Positions 36,291 through 49,137 are shown, counted from the first letter of the stretch. The stretch is DNA of 64,000 nt from Euptelea pleiosperma (GCA_035048495.1 CM068547.1:30511913-30575912); one strand, 5' to 3'. Numbers and translations: made by a program. The notes: a model not told the origin generated them from the sequence alone.

Positions 36291-38073
36291 TATTAGGTAT
36301 TTAAAAATTAATCTAACCTAACACAAGTTTACTGGTCAATGTAAGGTGATAAACTCGTATGCCTCTTGATTGATAAAAGGATTATCTCAACTGACAACTC
36401 AAATCAAATATACAGCTATGGTATATTGTCTTTTCATCGTTTGATTTAATCAATACAAATAGCGGAACAACAATCAAACATCTACAAGACAGAGAGTTTT
36501 TACGTGGAAACCTTAGCCAAGGAAAACTACGGGAAACCACGAGACCACGTCTAGATGGAAAGTATAACTAACTGGAAATTTAAACGAAACAGAAGTTACA
36601 TGCATAGCACCGTTGCAAATGCAGCTTCCAACCTTAGCCAAACCCACTACCGATGCGTCTACGTCATCTGAATCAATGCTACGATTCCACGCGTGCCCTC
36701 CCAATCAAAAAGCCTTGTCCATTTGTTTAGTTTGGTACTCCCCTAACTTACCTTCGATCAGTACTCTCCGATCTTAATTCTCAGCACTCTAGTCTCTACT
36801 GAAGGTGAAGGATTCAGTACACCCTAAACCCCAAGTCGCTCAAATATTGTTGAAACGCACTGATACTCTCAGACTTGCTAGGTTTAAGATTTTAAGTGGA
36901 AAACCAAAGCTGAGTGGAGATCAAGCACTAAGCTGTGTGTAAATGTGTAATCTGTAAGTTTAAAGAAGGGCTATATTTATAGAGTTTCATAACCCTGAGT
37001 CAGAAGAAAGGTGGAAAATGTGAAACCTAGAATTTCGGATCTGAAAGGACCTATTTGTGCACAATCCAATCGATTAGGGCCAGTACGGATGGATTTTTCC
37101 TTCGTGAGTCTACTCGATTGTGTCAAGGGTTCAATCGATCGGACTCTAAAAAGGTTTATGTTCCGTAGTGTCCAATCGATTGGACTTGAAACAGGTTCTG
37201 CTTCGTACAAGTCTAATCGATTGGACATTGGTCACTAAGTCACTTACCTTCCTATGCGAGCACGTACGATCTTTAACAAACAAATGAGCAGTTACTTAAA
37301 TGACTCATGTCGTCAACCGTCTGATTGTTGTTGTTTTTTTGTCTTTTAGTCTTCACGTAGTTGGCGAAGTATACGTACAACGACATCTTCAACGCTATAC
37401 TGGTGCTCGCAGGAATAGTTACAAGAATATTTTGCGTCACACAGAATCTTTGCCAAACTAGAATATGAAATTATTCTTTACAATTTAAGGCGCAAAAAAA
37501 AAAATACCGCCATCTCCATCTCATTTTTTCCAACGGTGGGTGACAAAAATGCCAAAAGCCAAATTGTTTGGCGTCTGGTAATAACAAATGCCAAAAAATC
37601 GTCAAGCGTCACTTTGAGGGCAATTCGACCATTTAAAATGTTCGGAGCCATACGCCAGACGGTTTGGCATCCTATGTTTGTTTTGACAATTTTAAAAAAG
37701 ATCGATTTGTTTTGAGAAATAGCCTTAAATGTAGGTTCATTTCAAAAAATTTCCGTTAAAAACTTAAGAAATTGACCCTCCTGATAGGGTTGGAAAATCT
37801 AGGGTTGGGTTAGTTTAGGGTTCATAGTCTTTGAGGTTGGGTTGGGCTAGGGTTGACACCCAACCTGCCCGAGTTGCAGCCCTAGTGCTCAGGAGCTCCC
37901 CTTTTTCAGACCCCTTTTGGGAGTCGGTCGGAGCCATGGCTTCCGAGAATCCAATGTTGGTTGATAGTGTTGAGCCGGCATTCACTTAAGGGTAAGAAAC
38001 CCTTACAAAAACAACCTTACAATCACTCTATGGCCCATTAGTCTTAAATTAATTAAAGACCACCAAATAGGAT

Positions 38074-38156
38074 TGGGAGAGAGAGGCTCGAACTCTCGAC
38101 CTCAAGATAACTCAGAAGCTATGAGACCTACGCGCTAGCCAACTGCCACCACCCCC
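38074..38156 (-). pseudogene. tRNA-Met(CAT) pseudogene
   Basis: It is nearly identical to the tRNA at 38272-38356 but has lost two bases in the D arm (GGCGCAG became GGCAG) and has a mismatched acceptor stem. It is one unit of a direct duplication of about 198 bp that includes the downstream AAACATAATAATAGATGA. Confidence 0.8.
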
Positions 38157-38271
38157 ATTTGCTTATAAAAAAAGAAATTGTTGATAAATTTAAACATAAT
38201 AATAGATGAAAGACCACCAAGCCGAAGTGGTTAATGAAAGACCATCAAAATATGAAAAGTTAAAATGAGAA

Positions 38272-38356
38272 TGGGGTGAGAGAGGCTCGAACTCTCGACC
38301 TCAGGATAACTCAGAAGCTATGAGACCTACGCGCTAGCCAACTGCGCCACCACCCC
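38272..38356 (-). tRNA. Elongator tRNA-Met (CAT) with 11-nt intron
   Basis: The minus strand starts GGGGTGGTGGCGCAGTTGGC and ends TCTCTCACCCC plus discriminator A. The acceptor stem GGGGTGG pairs with TCACCCC, with one G-T pair. The D arm has GCGC/GCGC, the T arm GAGAGTTCGAGCCTCTC, and the anticodon CAT follows CT. An 11-nt intron, GCTTCTGAGTT, sits after CATA, at the canonical place for plant elongator tRNA-Met genes. T-runs follow on the minus strand as a pol III terminator. The A and B boxes are intact. Confidence 0.93.
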
Positions 38357-38539
38357 GTCTCTTTATAAAATGAAATCGTTAATACATTTAAACATAATAA
38401 TAGATGAGATCAAAATGTTTTAGAGCGCCAAAACGAAACGGCAAAAGACCGGGCACTCTTTCAGTTTTATCTTCGTTGAAATAGCCCTAAAAAACTGAAG
38501 GCCGTTTCAAGCCTGAATAACTCAGCATATCGGTAACGA

Positions 38540-38665
38540 TCGAACCCCCCCACATTTCCCCCATCTCCCCTTTCCTTTACACCCCACACTCTTACCATCC
38601 CCCCTCTCTCTCTCTCTCTGTCTCGACAGCCTCGGTGTTTCGAAGACTTCCTCCTCTCTGCCCAG
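38540..38665 (+). promoter_or_regulatory. Putative non-coding first exon of the bZIP-like gene
   Basis: A CT-rich leader with CTCTCTCTCTCTCTGTCTCG ends in CCCAG followed by GTGAGATC, a strong donor at 38665/38666. The first matching acceptor before a good start codon is TTTTTCAG at 42116. This would give a 3.45-kb leader intron containing a P-MITE at about 39050-39335. Transcript support is needed. Confidence 0.45.
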
Positions 38666-39049
38666 GTGAGATCTTTATTCCACACTTCCACTTGTGTTTC
38701 TCTTTTCTCAGATTCTAGAAGATATTCCCTTTTATTTTAAGATTTGGAGCTGTAATATACTAATTTTCCTATTTTCATATTAATCTGTTAGCTGTGTATG
38801 GACTTGGGACCCACCATTCTATTTATATCATTCTGGTCAATGCCCATCATCAATCGAAGGTTTTTGTGGATCTCTGTCTGTAATTTTTTTTTTGTTTTGT
38901 ACCTTTTTCTGAATTTAGCGCTTTTAGATCAGAAACATGGTTGTTGGTTGGTTAATCTCAACCCATTACCCATGTGCATTGTTTCATGGTGGGGTTTTAT
39001 TGCCACCTGGTGGGATGACGTGGCCAATCCAAACCTTCCATTGGGATGG

Positions 39050-39335
39050 ATTTGCCACATGGACAGATCATGCCCATATGGCGTATGTGCCATGGGTCAC
39101 ATTCTTGGAGACCACGGACCTACAGGCCAAAAATCAGTCCGATAGGTGATTTCTAGCTGTTGGATTTTGAGTATTTTCATGGGTTGGTTTTAGCAATAGG
39201 GTTCTAGCATTATTTGAATACTCAAATCCAACAGCTAGAAATCAACATTAATAAGGCTGATATTTGGTCTATAGGTTCACCGAAGGCGCAAACATCCGTA
39301 TGGTCAGTGATCTCCAAGAGTGTGACTCGTAGCAC
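39050..39335. mobile_element. P-MITE copy in the long leader intron
   Basis: It has an inverted structure, with CATTCTTGGAGACCACGGACC near 39100 and AACATCCGTATGGTCAGTGA near 39292. CCAATAGCTGTTGGATTT-type words flank the centre. Confidence 0.65.
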
Positions 39336-42129
39336 ATCCGTATGTTATAAAATTTTCCCCATGCCCTACCATGTATTATTCCTTCTAACCATTGCATTTT
39401 TTAATTTCTAAGGTTAAAGAAACATGTCTTTTTTGTCACATTGCGGAGTGTTATTGGCTCAAGTGGTTAACATTCTGCTGAAAAAAATGATTTTTTTTTA
39501 ATACAAGATGTGGTTTTCCAGGTAGTTTTTATTGTCTTTTAATATTCTAAAAGCCCGGAAATTTTTTTTTTTATTTCAAGGCAGGTTTTATTTTCTTTTT
39601 GTGACTTGCATCTGTGCAATTCAATTTTCTCTGTGCATATGAGGGGAAGTTTATGATCTGTATGAGACTTTTCTTTTTTTGTTACTGCGATGGTTTTCAA
39701 AAATGCCCGTTATGACGCTGATGTAACAGCCGTTATATCTGTAGTCATAGTGGTTTTAAGTCGTACCCATGGTTTTATGTACGTGAATAACGCTCCTAAA
39801 TATAATGGCGCTATTGACAATGACAGTAACAAAATCCAATGTGACATTATTTTAGGACTGTTTTAACATTTTAACAATATTTTTATGTTTCTGTTTAAAT
39901 ATAACATTTAATATATCATCTTTAATAATAATCTATGCAAAAAATCATAAAAAGTTAGAGAAAAAGACGCTGTTATAATGGTCTTTTATAACTGTTAGAG
40001 AAAAAGTGAAATCAGGCGAAAAAGTTGGAATTTGTCTATCATTCTAAGTCCATTAAAGTGAAAATTATGATCATGGTCTTTCAATTATTAACCAAAAGGT
40101 AGCAAAATCACGCAAAAAGTATTGGATTTTGCACTCTGATTTTATCACATTGTCCTAAACCATTTCTCTATTTACTTTGTGAGTATGAAAGAAAATTAGT
40201 AAGAGATCGTATAACATTTCAATGAATTGAAACCATTGTTTCAAATGCATCCATTTCTAATCTCTCCCTGACCATTGTTTCCTACATCGTGTTGAGAACC
40301 ACTAGGTTGATTTTTGCTTGGAGTCTCACCAGGACTTGTGCTACTTCTCAGCATGTTTACTGGATTTTAGATTGTCCTTCCTGGCTGAGAGCCTGAGTTA
40401 TAATCATTGTCTTTTCCTTGATATGTATCACTGAGAATGCAATTTTCACCTTGCTCTGCTCCTCATTGACATAATGACATGTATGCTTCATGACCACTGG
40501 AATGCTTTGTATTGTGATGAATCTAATGCTTTCATGCTTATTACCTCTACTGGCCAGGAAAAAACTCATTTTCTTACTTGGCATTCTACGCTGTCTTTTC
40601 ACTAACAAATTGTGCTTACCGGGGTTAGCTTAATGGGTTATCCCAAGAGTGCAATCAAAAGATAATGCACTCTATGGGTAGATTATACAGTATGTAATTG
40701 GGGAAGGACACTGTGAACCACTAAGTTAAATCTACTGTGTAATTGTTTTGTACTGCCAAGGTGATGTCATAGTTTCCTGGAAATTACTAATCCAAACAAA
40801 CACTCAGTCGTAGATTTTATCTGCATAAAGTGATGCATTTGAACTAGGCTTCCTCATATCCAAGTTGTAAGAAATGAGGAAAACGCGCAAGTTTTTGACT
40901 GCAGTTCCATTACATTCAATTTGCATAATGTGCAAGATTGATCTTAGGGATAAACCATAAATCTGATATGTTTAAACTAAATAGCTTTACACATGGCGTG
41001 TGCTGGGGAGAAGGACTTACCATTTGATGAAACTTGATCTCCAACACAAAGAATTGGCTCTGTAAGATGATTCCACTCATTCGAACTATCACATTATTTT
41101 GTGTAGTCAGAAAATATGGCAAATGGTCCAGAAAAAAAGAATCTCATGTTGGATGATTACAATCACCCATTCAGGTCGTATTTGATGTATAAGAACTAAG
41201 TCGAACCCATTGAATGGTAGGTTGAAACCTCTAAATGTAATCCATGTTTATTATTCTATCAAGAGATAATTCTCACAGTCTAAGGTTTAAAGCTGAAACC
41301 TTATATTTTCATACAATCTGAAACTATGGATGCAAGCCATGTGAGCTGTTATGCATATGACTGCTTTCTATATATGGTCTGACACCTTTGCTAGACATGT
41401 CTACATTTATGTTGTTTATAAGCTGTATTAGTTGGTCATTTGATGGAGAACCTTGATTATGCACTTGATTCTTCTTTGTCCAGTCCAGGAACATCAGATT
41501 TAAAGGCAAAAAATACAGGAGTGAAAGATAAACTTCTTGAAATACATTAATCTCTTCTTCTTTCTTTCCTTGATAAATAGCATGAATTTATTATTTTATA
41601 CAAAAAGGGTAATTCCTTTGAAAAGTTAAAAAGGAGTTTTTGGACTTACATCCCTTGTTTATTAGGTAATGCAGACATGCTTCGCTACATTCAGAAAATT
41701 TAGACTCGCCACCCTCGATTTTCACAAGTATAACATGAAATGACAAAACACCCCTCGGTATTCATATTTTCTATTTCTGACTCTCCATCGTCTAACACGG
41801 GTAGTTTATCAATTTTTGATAACCTTGGTTAAAGTCAATGGTCAAGGGAGGCGTGTCTAATTTGGCTAATTAACTCAAGAAAACCCCAAAGTTAATAACA
41901 TGTTCATCACCAGACAACAATGCAAAGTTGAAAGTGGCTGCTTTGGTTTTAAAAAAAACATTCTCAACAAATGCTCCTTAAATTGTTTCACAGGTGTTGG
42001 TTCCCATGTGGCCTTTTGTGTGTCTGTTTATCTCAAGACAAAGTTTTGGTGGCAGCTCCTAATGGTGATACATAAAAAATTCAGCTTTAGCATAACCATT
42101 AGAACTGTGTTTTTCAGGTGTACTTAGTA

Positions 42130-43896
42130 ATGACAGAACAGCGTGATAGAAGTTCTGTGAATGCAGAAGTTCACCGCCTAAAGAACAGAGTGAGACAGCA
42201 AAGGTACAGGGCTCGTAAACGTGAGAAGGCTAAAAGAGATGAAGAGGCATCACTACGTGCAGGCTTGTTTATCTTGGATGTGGCCAATGTGACTAACGGT
42301 CTTCCTCCATCAAAGCATGACGTGGGTTCCTTAACCACGAAAAGCGTAGGAGTAAAGAGTGTAATTAGATCTGCAGATCTTGGACATGGAGATATAGACA
42401 ATTGTTGCGAAGGTAACAACCAGAAAGTTGGTTCCAACTTGAGATTTCTGAATATTCTATTTAACAGTTTTGCTGATATGGTGTATGGTCCTGTAGGAGC
42501 AAAGACTGGAATTAGATCTGCAGAATTTGAGCATGGAAATGTTGACAATTGTTGCAAAGGTAAAACTCATAAACTTTCGTAGCTTAAGATTTGTGAAAAT
42601 TCTGTTCGACAGTTTTGCTGATATGTTGTGTGGTCCTACAGAGGCTGAATATGTGCAAGTTAAATTCATTGTGAGACAACAACAGCAACAACAACAATGC
42701 AACGTTGAGTTATTTGGGACAGATGTGGAAGGAGAAGCAGATTCTCCTGGGAACTGTCACACGTTTCATTCGCATAAGGTACGGTCACTCTTCTTGAAGT
42801 ATTAAACAGCTAATAAGTATTTGAAAGCAGAAGGATTTGATGTTGAGGTCACTGGCATTGCAGAGAAAAAGATCCACTCTCTTTGTTCAGGAGGAAATGA
42901 AATGGAATGGCAATATGGAAGTCAGAAAAGAAAAGGCAGTATTTTACAATGTCCTGCATTTGGAAACTCTGACTCACCATCCCTTGTGTATTGTATATGC
43001 TATGCACCTCTTGGATTGGCCATATTCCGAAACTCACACCTATTGGATGTCTGTAACCATTGATTCTTTTAGACCAAAAAATCGCATTTCCCAGTGTTAT
43101 TGGCCATCCAGTAGAGCTTAATTGACTGGATCACCTGAACGGTGTAGTTTTGAGGATATTGCCAGTGCAAGATACATCTTGGCTGGTCTAGATTCTGGAA
43201 TGATGAGATTGACCACCAATTGGATGGTGGAAGGAGGGAAATGTTGAGTTCCAGCTAAGACGAGCATTGGAAAATCCTGCCCCGGCAATCGGAATACATA
43301 TGCTGGCTCCCGTATTTATATGTTCTTTTAATTTCACCTTATCTTTGCAGATTCTGCAACCTTTATCCCAAATGGATAATGGGTATGATACGAATACTCT
43401 CAAAAAACAATATGGATATGCAGTGAATCCTCTTGATCAAAGAGAACACACTAGAAGCCATAATGACGTAATGGCCCGTCGCCTTAAGAACAGAGAACGG
43501 CAACGGAGATACAGGGCACGGAAGCGTCTTGAAGCAGACACAAAGAAGGATTATCTTATAAACCAATCAACACCTGTGCCAGTAGAATTGCAACCCAGTG
43601 GAGACACAAGTAAGTCTACGACCCGTGTGCATTGCCAACGAGATTGGAAAGAAGATGCAAGAAGGGCCCATATGTCCAAGGAAGCAGAAATGACATCGAG
43701 TGGACCTCCATTCCCTGCTCTCAACTTTGCAAGTGAAGAACAAGCACACATTTATCCCTCAGAAATAAAGGTAGAACCACAGTTTGAAGGCGAATTCCAG
43801 TCTGAGCATCTAGTAAGCTTGAATAATTCTGAAGCTAATGGGGCTACACTTGGCCGACGAGATTGGAAAGTTGCTGCAAGAAACAAGGTGGACTGA
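42130..43896 (+). CDS. Plant protein with two bZIP-like basic regions, no zipper
   Basis: Inferred coding exons are 42130-42412, 42497-42559, 42642-42778 and 43351-43896, all GT-AG and in frame, giving 342 aa. The leader acceptor is at 42116. Residues 16-31 (RLKNRVRQQRYRARKR) and 205-220 (RLKNRERQRRYRARKR) are each basic regions with the bZIP signature N-x7-R (N19/R27, N208/R216). No leucine heptads follow either. A glutamine run lies near 125-135. RDWK motifs occur twice in the C-terminal part (RDWKEDAR, RDWKVAAR). Exon 2 duplicates the end of exon 1. An alternative last exon from 42863 to a stop at 43121 is also splice-competent. A nuclear, DNA-binding role is inference. It could instead be two merged tandem copies; the exact family is unknown to me. 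Confidence 0.6.
42350..42641 (+). repeat. Tandem exon-intron module (63-nt exon plus about 83-nt intron) present twice
   Basis: Module 1 is 42350-42412 plus intron 42413-42496; module 2 is 42497-42559 plus intron 42560-42641. Exon parts share ATTAGATCTGCAGA and GACAATTGTTGC; introns share TTTTGCTGATATG and TGTGGTCCT-like ends. Both exon parts are 63 nt, so the reading frame is kept. Confidence 0.85.
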
Positions 43897-45210
43897 AGTT
43901 GCTATGACTTTAGAAATCTGTTCTGCTGGTGGGGGCTATCATCTTTAGGCTATAAGTTGCTTTAGGTTGCAGGATCGAAAGCTTACGCATAGTAATTAAA
44001 TGTCAGTCTGCTCATAATCATTTGCAATGGAAGTATTTCAAAGAAAGTTCTATCCAGACAATTTCATGACAGTATGGTGAGTCCATTGATTATGATTTTT
44101 AGCAAGAGTTTCATTTTTCAGTATAGCTTTTTAACTTTTGTTTCTGTGGCACTCACAGATTAGAGGGATGACATCGGATACATCCAATAGTTAACAATTT
44201 GGTTACCAGAAGCAGCTGGAATGAAGCAGACAGAAAGAACATATCACATTCAAAGAACGTTCCGAGACTCAAATTCCATCTTAAGCAGGAAAGTTCAGGT
44301 AATCGTTGTGAAGAATGTCCAGGAAAAGTGACATAAATGATTAATGATAGTGAATAGAATATCAGCATAGTCATTCTAAGTATCACCCCTTTAAATTTTT
44401 GTGTAAAAATATATTTTGGAGTACATGTGTGCGATTATGTGTCGACCTGTAATACCTGCATGAGCACTACTCCAAGAGATCCCGGTGTTCGCAGTGCTGC
44501 ACTAGTTGTACAGGATTGGTCTTTTGCAGGCAACATAAGCTTCATTACCTTTTCTTTCATATATCAATATATAGTTGGGATAAGGCTTTTTATGATGACT
44601 ATCAATATGTTGTATCTCCTGCATTGTGTTTATTGATTTATACACCAACTTGAAACCTTTGAATTTCATATTCAATCAACATCTAAAACCCAAACAATTA
44701 AATCTCACCAAGATCAAGGCGTTAGCACCGACGGACTTCAACTTATTCGACAGCATGCTTGATCCTTAGATTGTCGACAACGGTCATATCACTCGTGTGC
44801 TGAATTTCCACCCAATAGGAATATCCAATACTCAAGAAGCAGGAGGTTTCTTGCCATATCACTCATTTTCTAAAAACAATGATTTAGTCATCTACGCCTT
44901 ATCTCAAATTCTTGGAGTTGCCCACATGAATCTTACTTTGCGATTTGGATTCGTGTGAAGAGATTGACATAATTTTCACATCAACTATCTGATGTAGCCT
45001 CCCTTCTTTTTTCCCAATTTGGACCAGCAACATATTGTAAAAAACACTACACATGCAGGTTATAAAAATGAGATTAAAAACACTATACATGCAGGTTATA
45101 AAATGAGATTAGCAGAGCGCTAACCACATGAATGATCCATGCCATGATATCATGTACATGACATAATTTTAGGAAAACTACTAAGGACAACTTTATTAAA
45201 GAAATAACAA
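43897..45210. other. 3' flank of the bZIP-like gene with an unexplained frame
   Basis: No gene was recognised. At about 44705-44957 a plus-strand frame is open apart from one in-frame TAG near 44770 (KALAPTDFNLFDSMLDP then IVDNGHITRVLNF). I cannot assign it; it may be a decayed exon. Confidence 0.3.
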
Positions 45211-45232
45211 CTAAAGATAGTGGAATGAAAAA

Positions 45233-45385
45233 AAGAAGCGTCCAACAGCTGAGTTGGTCAGGATGTGGGGGGTTGTACCTATAGACCTGGGATCGAGTAG
45301 GGAGGTAATTCCCAAAGACCTGGGTTCGGTCCTGTTCTTACCTTAGGGGGGTTTAGGGGTTAGGGGGAATTTTGCCTATGAAAAA
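45233..45385 (+). mobile_element. Second, different tRNA-derived SINE
   Basis: The head has CAGCTGAGTTGGTCA as A box and ACCTGGGTTCGGTCC as B box, with an A-rich tail. The TSD of about 18 bp, AAGATAG(T/C)GGAATGAAAA, lies at about 45214-45231 and 45387-45404 with one difference. Confidence 0.8.
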
Positions 45386-45754
45386 AAAGATAGCGGAATG
45401 AAAATATTACTGTTAAGTATAGCTTTTATAAAAATAATTGTCAAGAACTCATTTTTCTCTCAAATTCTGCTTTTAATAGCCTTTGGAATATTACTATTTA
45501 AAATATCTTAAAAAAATATGATTTGTGAAAAAGTAATAATTTTATTCAAATAGTAATAAAAAAAAAGTAACTAAAATTTCTTTTTCATGAATTTCATTTT
45601 CCTTAGCGCATCTCCAACAACTATCCATAGCTATTTTCATGTTTGGCTAACAATGAGCCCTTTTTAACTGAGAGCTTTAACAAAAGAGTCGTGATATAAC
45701 AAGGTATACCTGAGATCTTTTAAAATGCATAAGCACATTTTTGTTACTCCACTG

Positions 45755-47525
45755 CCCCACTGACCGCATGGATGTTTAGCCCACTCCTTAGTAGACATTA
45801 ATACCAAAAATCAGCTTGTTTGATGATTTTTAGCAGTTGGTTTTAGCACTCAAAACAATGGTTGAATTCAATGGCTTTAAGCACGCCTTAAAAAGTGCTA
45901 AAATCAAATGGTTAGAGATTACCAATCAGGGTGATTTTTGGTGTGTATATCAACCAAGAGGTGAGATAAACATCCATGTTGTCAGTGGGCCCAGATGACA
46001 GTGGTGAATAATCGATGCTTCCGCATTTGAAAAAGTTTCAGCATTCCTTGTTACATCTTTTTCCTTAACAAAAAGATGTTATCTCCATCACCTTCTCCAA
46101 AATAGCCAAGATATCTAGAAAAATGACCAAAATACCGTAAAACTTTTAGTAAAATTCAAGAGATACATCCAAGAGGCGTGGACACATGGCACCCTCTTGG
46201 AGAAAACTGATTATATGGATGTACCAACCCTTTGGTGGACTCAGATAAAAAAATCAGTCTGATTGATGATATCTAGCCGCTGGATTTCAGTTTCCCTAAT
46301 AATGATCCAATTAGAGGGCTAAAAATCACCCATGAAGAGATCAAATCCAACGGCTAAAAGATATCAATTGGATGATTTTCATCCTATGTCAACCTAGGAT
46401 GGGCAAAGCATCTATAGAGTGACGGGTGGAATATGCAAGAAACTTTTGTTTTAATATTTTTATACTACAAGGGTAATATGGTAAAGGTCTCATAGTTAGG
46501 GAGATATAGCTAAGGAAATAGATCTCCATATTTGGAGACGAGGAGAGCATTTTTCATGTTTTTTCACTTTGAAATGGCTATCTAAAATGGATAGCTGTTG
46601 GAGATGCTCTTAGCAGCAATATTCAACTATCCTTAGTTATATTTTTTACTTAATTTTTCCCCTGTTTTTTCATAGTTTTGCTTCTTTTGCTTCTTTTATT
46701 TTGTAAGGGTTCTTTGGTCTTTACACAACTTTTATGTGAACAAATTTAAAGTGTTGACATTGAAACGGCACGAGCCCACTATTAGAGGCCAGTGATTTTA
46801 TGGATGTTTTGGCCAACATCGATCCCTTGCCTGAATAGTGATTTCTAACCTTTGGATCCGAGTACCCCAAATAATATTCAAAATCCACAGTTAAAAATAA
46901 ACTATGAAAAAGACTAATCCAACAGATAGAAATTACTAATCAGGATGATTTTTTAGTATAATTTGGGGTACGTGAAGGATTCCATTCTCTACCTTCACCT
47001 GATCATCATCCAACCCACCCACATCACAGATGTACATGCACACATCGAATCAAAACCAACTGGGTTAGTCTATAATTAAATAGTAATAAACGAATTTGAA
47101 CTAAATCTCTGCCATGATGATGCTACATTATGCACGATCACAATGATCTTTAAGTTGGGACCCAGATTGACGGTGATATGCACCAAGGAGCAGCACTAGC
47201 GTTGCACGTGAGTGATTGTAGGGGCGTCTTTGGAAGAAGTGGCACACTATTAGAGACCACTGACTGTATGGATGTTTGGCTCATCCCTAGGTGTGCCTAG
47301 CTAAAAAAAATCAACGTGATTAGTGATTTCTAAGCAGGTGATTGGAGTCATTTTCATGGGTTGAATTTTTAACCGTGGAATTCGAGCATTATTTTGGGTA
47401 CTAAGATCCAAAGGTTTGAAATCACTAATCAGACTGATATTATATTTGGTATGTAGGCCCACTTAGAGATGGGTCTAAACATCTATACGGACAGTTGCTT
47501 CTCAGAGTCTGCCACGTGGCTCATT
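45755..47525. mobile_element. Four P-MITE copies in various states
   Basis: Copies or halves lie at about 45755-46010, 46170-46440, 46770-46990 and 47230-47525. All show the paired words (T/C)GGATGTTT and AACATC(C/T)AT and a central CAATGG/CCGTTGGATT region. The last copy is nearly complete. No gene lies in this interval. Confidence 0.7.
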
Positions 47526-47670
47526 CTGTAGTCCCAGGGAGGCGTGCTGAACAAACTGTGAAGGTGAGCATCTTGTGAAGCCTGTGTTAGGGGGCGTGCC
47601 TCATCCCTGGTTTTGGCTTTAAAGTAGCATAGATAGATTAGGCTGATATAGATATCTATTATAAAGGTAG

Positions 47671-48031
47671 GAGTAGAACTTTGCTGACGGACAACAATAT
47701 GAGCCACGTGGCATATTTTTAGAGATTTCTAACCGTAGGGATGTTTGGCTCAACTCTAGTCCCTAGGGTGAAGCTAAGAGCAAAAATTTGCCTGTACTGA
47801 TTTCTAAAACCGTTGGATTGGAGTCTGTTTTGATGGGTTAATTTTTAACTTCGGAATTTGAGCATCAGTGACCATTATATAGGTACAAAGCTCCAAAGAT
47901 TTAAAATCACTAATCAGGCTGATTTTTGGTATGTATGTCCACCTAGGGATGGGCCAAACATCCATTCAGTCAGTGTCCTCTAAGAGTGTTCCATGTGGCT
48001 CATATTGTGGTCTGTTAGCAAAGTTCTACTC
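47671..48031. mobile_element. Complete P-MITE with TIRs
   Basis: The ends are GAGTAGAACTTTGCTGACGG and GTTAGCAAAGTTCTACTC. The flanking 9-mers TAAAGGTAG and TTAAGGTAT agree at 7 of 9 positions, consistent with a decayed 9-bp TSD. The 361-bp body is palindromic. Confidence 0.8.
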
Positions 48032-48439
48032 TTAAGGTATTTATTCATCCTCTCTTGATTGCCCCACCGATCGAATGTTCGATCCTAACCATTTGTTAAA
48101 TGTCACAAGTTTAGAAGATCAATTGGACGACTCTAATATTTGCATCATGGGAATCTCAGGGACCATCAAACAACTTAGACCATTGGTAGAACATTCTCCC
48201 CTCGAACTAAAATCTGGGGGGTGTTTGGATCGCCATTTTTCAAAGAATATTCATTTTAAAAAAATGACTTTTCTGAAAACATATTTTTGAAAATGTGTTT
48301 TTCTTAAAAAGGTCGTTTGGATCATCATAAAGCAAAATGTCTTTATCTTCTTTTAGTTTGCCCCACCAATATAATGTCTTTGTGTGGCAAATAGCCATTT
48401 TTTTGCATCCGTGTGCCATAAGAAGTGATTTTCATCTAT

Positions 48440-49137
48440 TCGATCGGGATATCTGATCAGATCAATGGTGGAGCATGTGAGCCGTTAATCTTTTGATCTA
48501 GCTTGATCGGTACCAAACCAAGAGCATACGAATAAGTTAATTGACTAGGCTGAACAAGCCTATGGACTCAGATCAAGTTTCTATGGAGCCAATTGGCAGG
48601 TATGATCAGATCAATGATCAAGAATGTGATTCGTTGATCTAGCCTAATTGGGACCAAACTAAGGGCATACGATAAGTCAGTTGACTATGACGAAAAGCCT
48701 ATGGGCTCAGATCAAGTTTCTATGGAGCCGATCGGGAGATTAGATCAGATCAATGGTAGAGAATGTGAGCTGTTAATCTTTTGATCTAGCTTGATTGGGA
48801 CCAAACCCAGGGCATACAAATGAGTAATTCGACTATGCTGAACAATACTATAAGCTCAGATCAAGTTTCTATGGAGCCGATTGGGAGATCTGACTAGATC
48901 AATGGTGAAGAATGTGAGTCATTGATCTTTTGATCTACCTTGATTGGGACCGAACCAATGGGATACGAATTAGTAAGTTGGCTACCTTAACAAGTTTATC
49001 GGCTTAGATCACATTTCTATGGAGCCGATCGAGAGATATGATTAGATCAATGGTGGAGAATGTGAGCTGTTGATCTTTTGATCTAGCTTGATTGGGACCA
49101 AACCAAGGACATACCGATGAGTAAGTTGACTAGGGTG
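48440..49137. repeat. Tandem array, about 4.7 units of about 145 bp, left part
   Basis: Each unit contains GATCAATGGT(G/A)GAGAATGTGAG, TTTTGATCTAGCTTGATTGG and TTTCTATGGAGCCGAT. Unit starts are near 48466, 48613, 48748, 48898 and 49044. The array is cut by the Mutator-like element and resumes at 55764 in the same unit. Confidence 0.85.

Noticed and set aside
38467..38691. Minus-strand 74-codon frame over the leader of the bZIP-like gene
   Set aside because: It is the antisense of a CT-rich leader, with an arginine/glutamate-rich low-complexity product.
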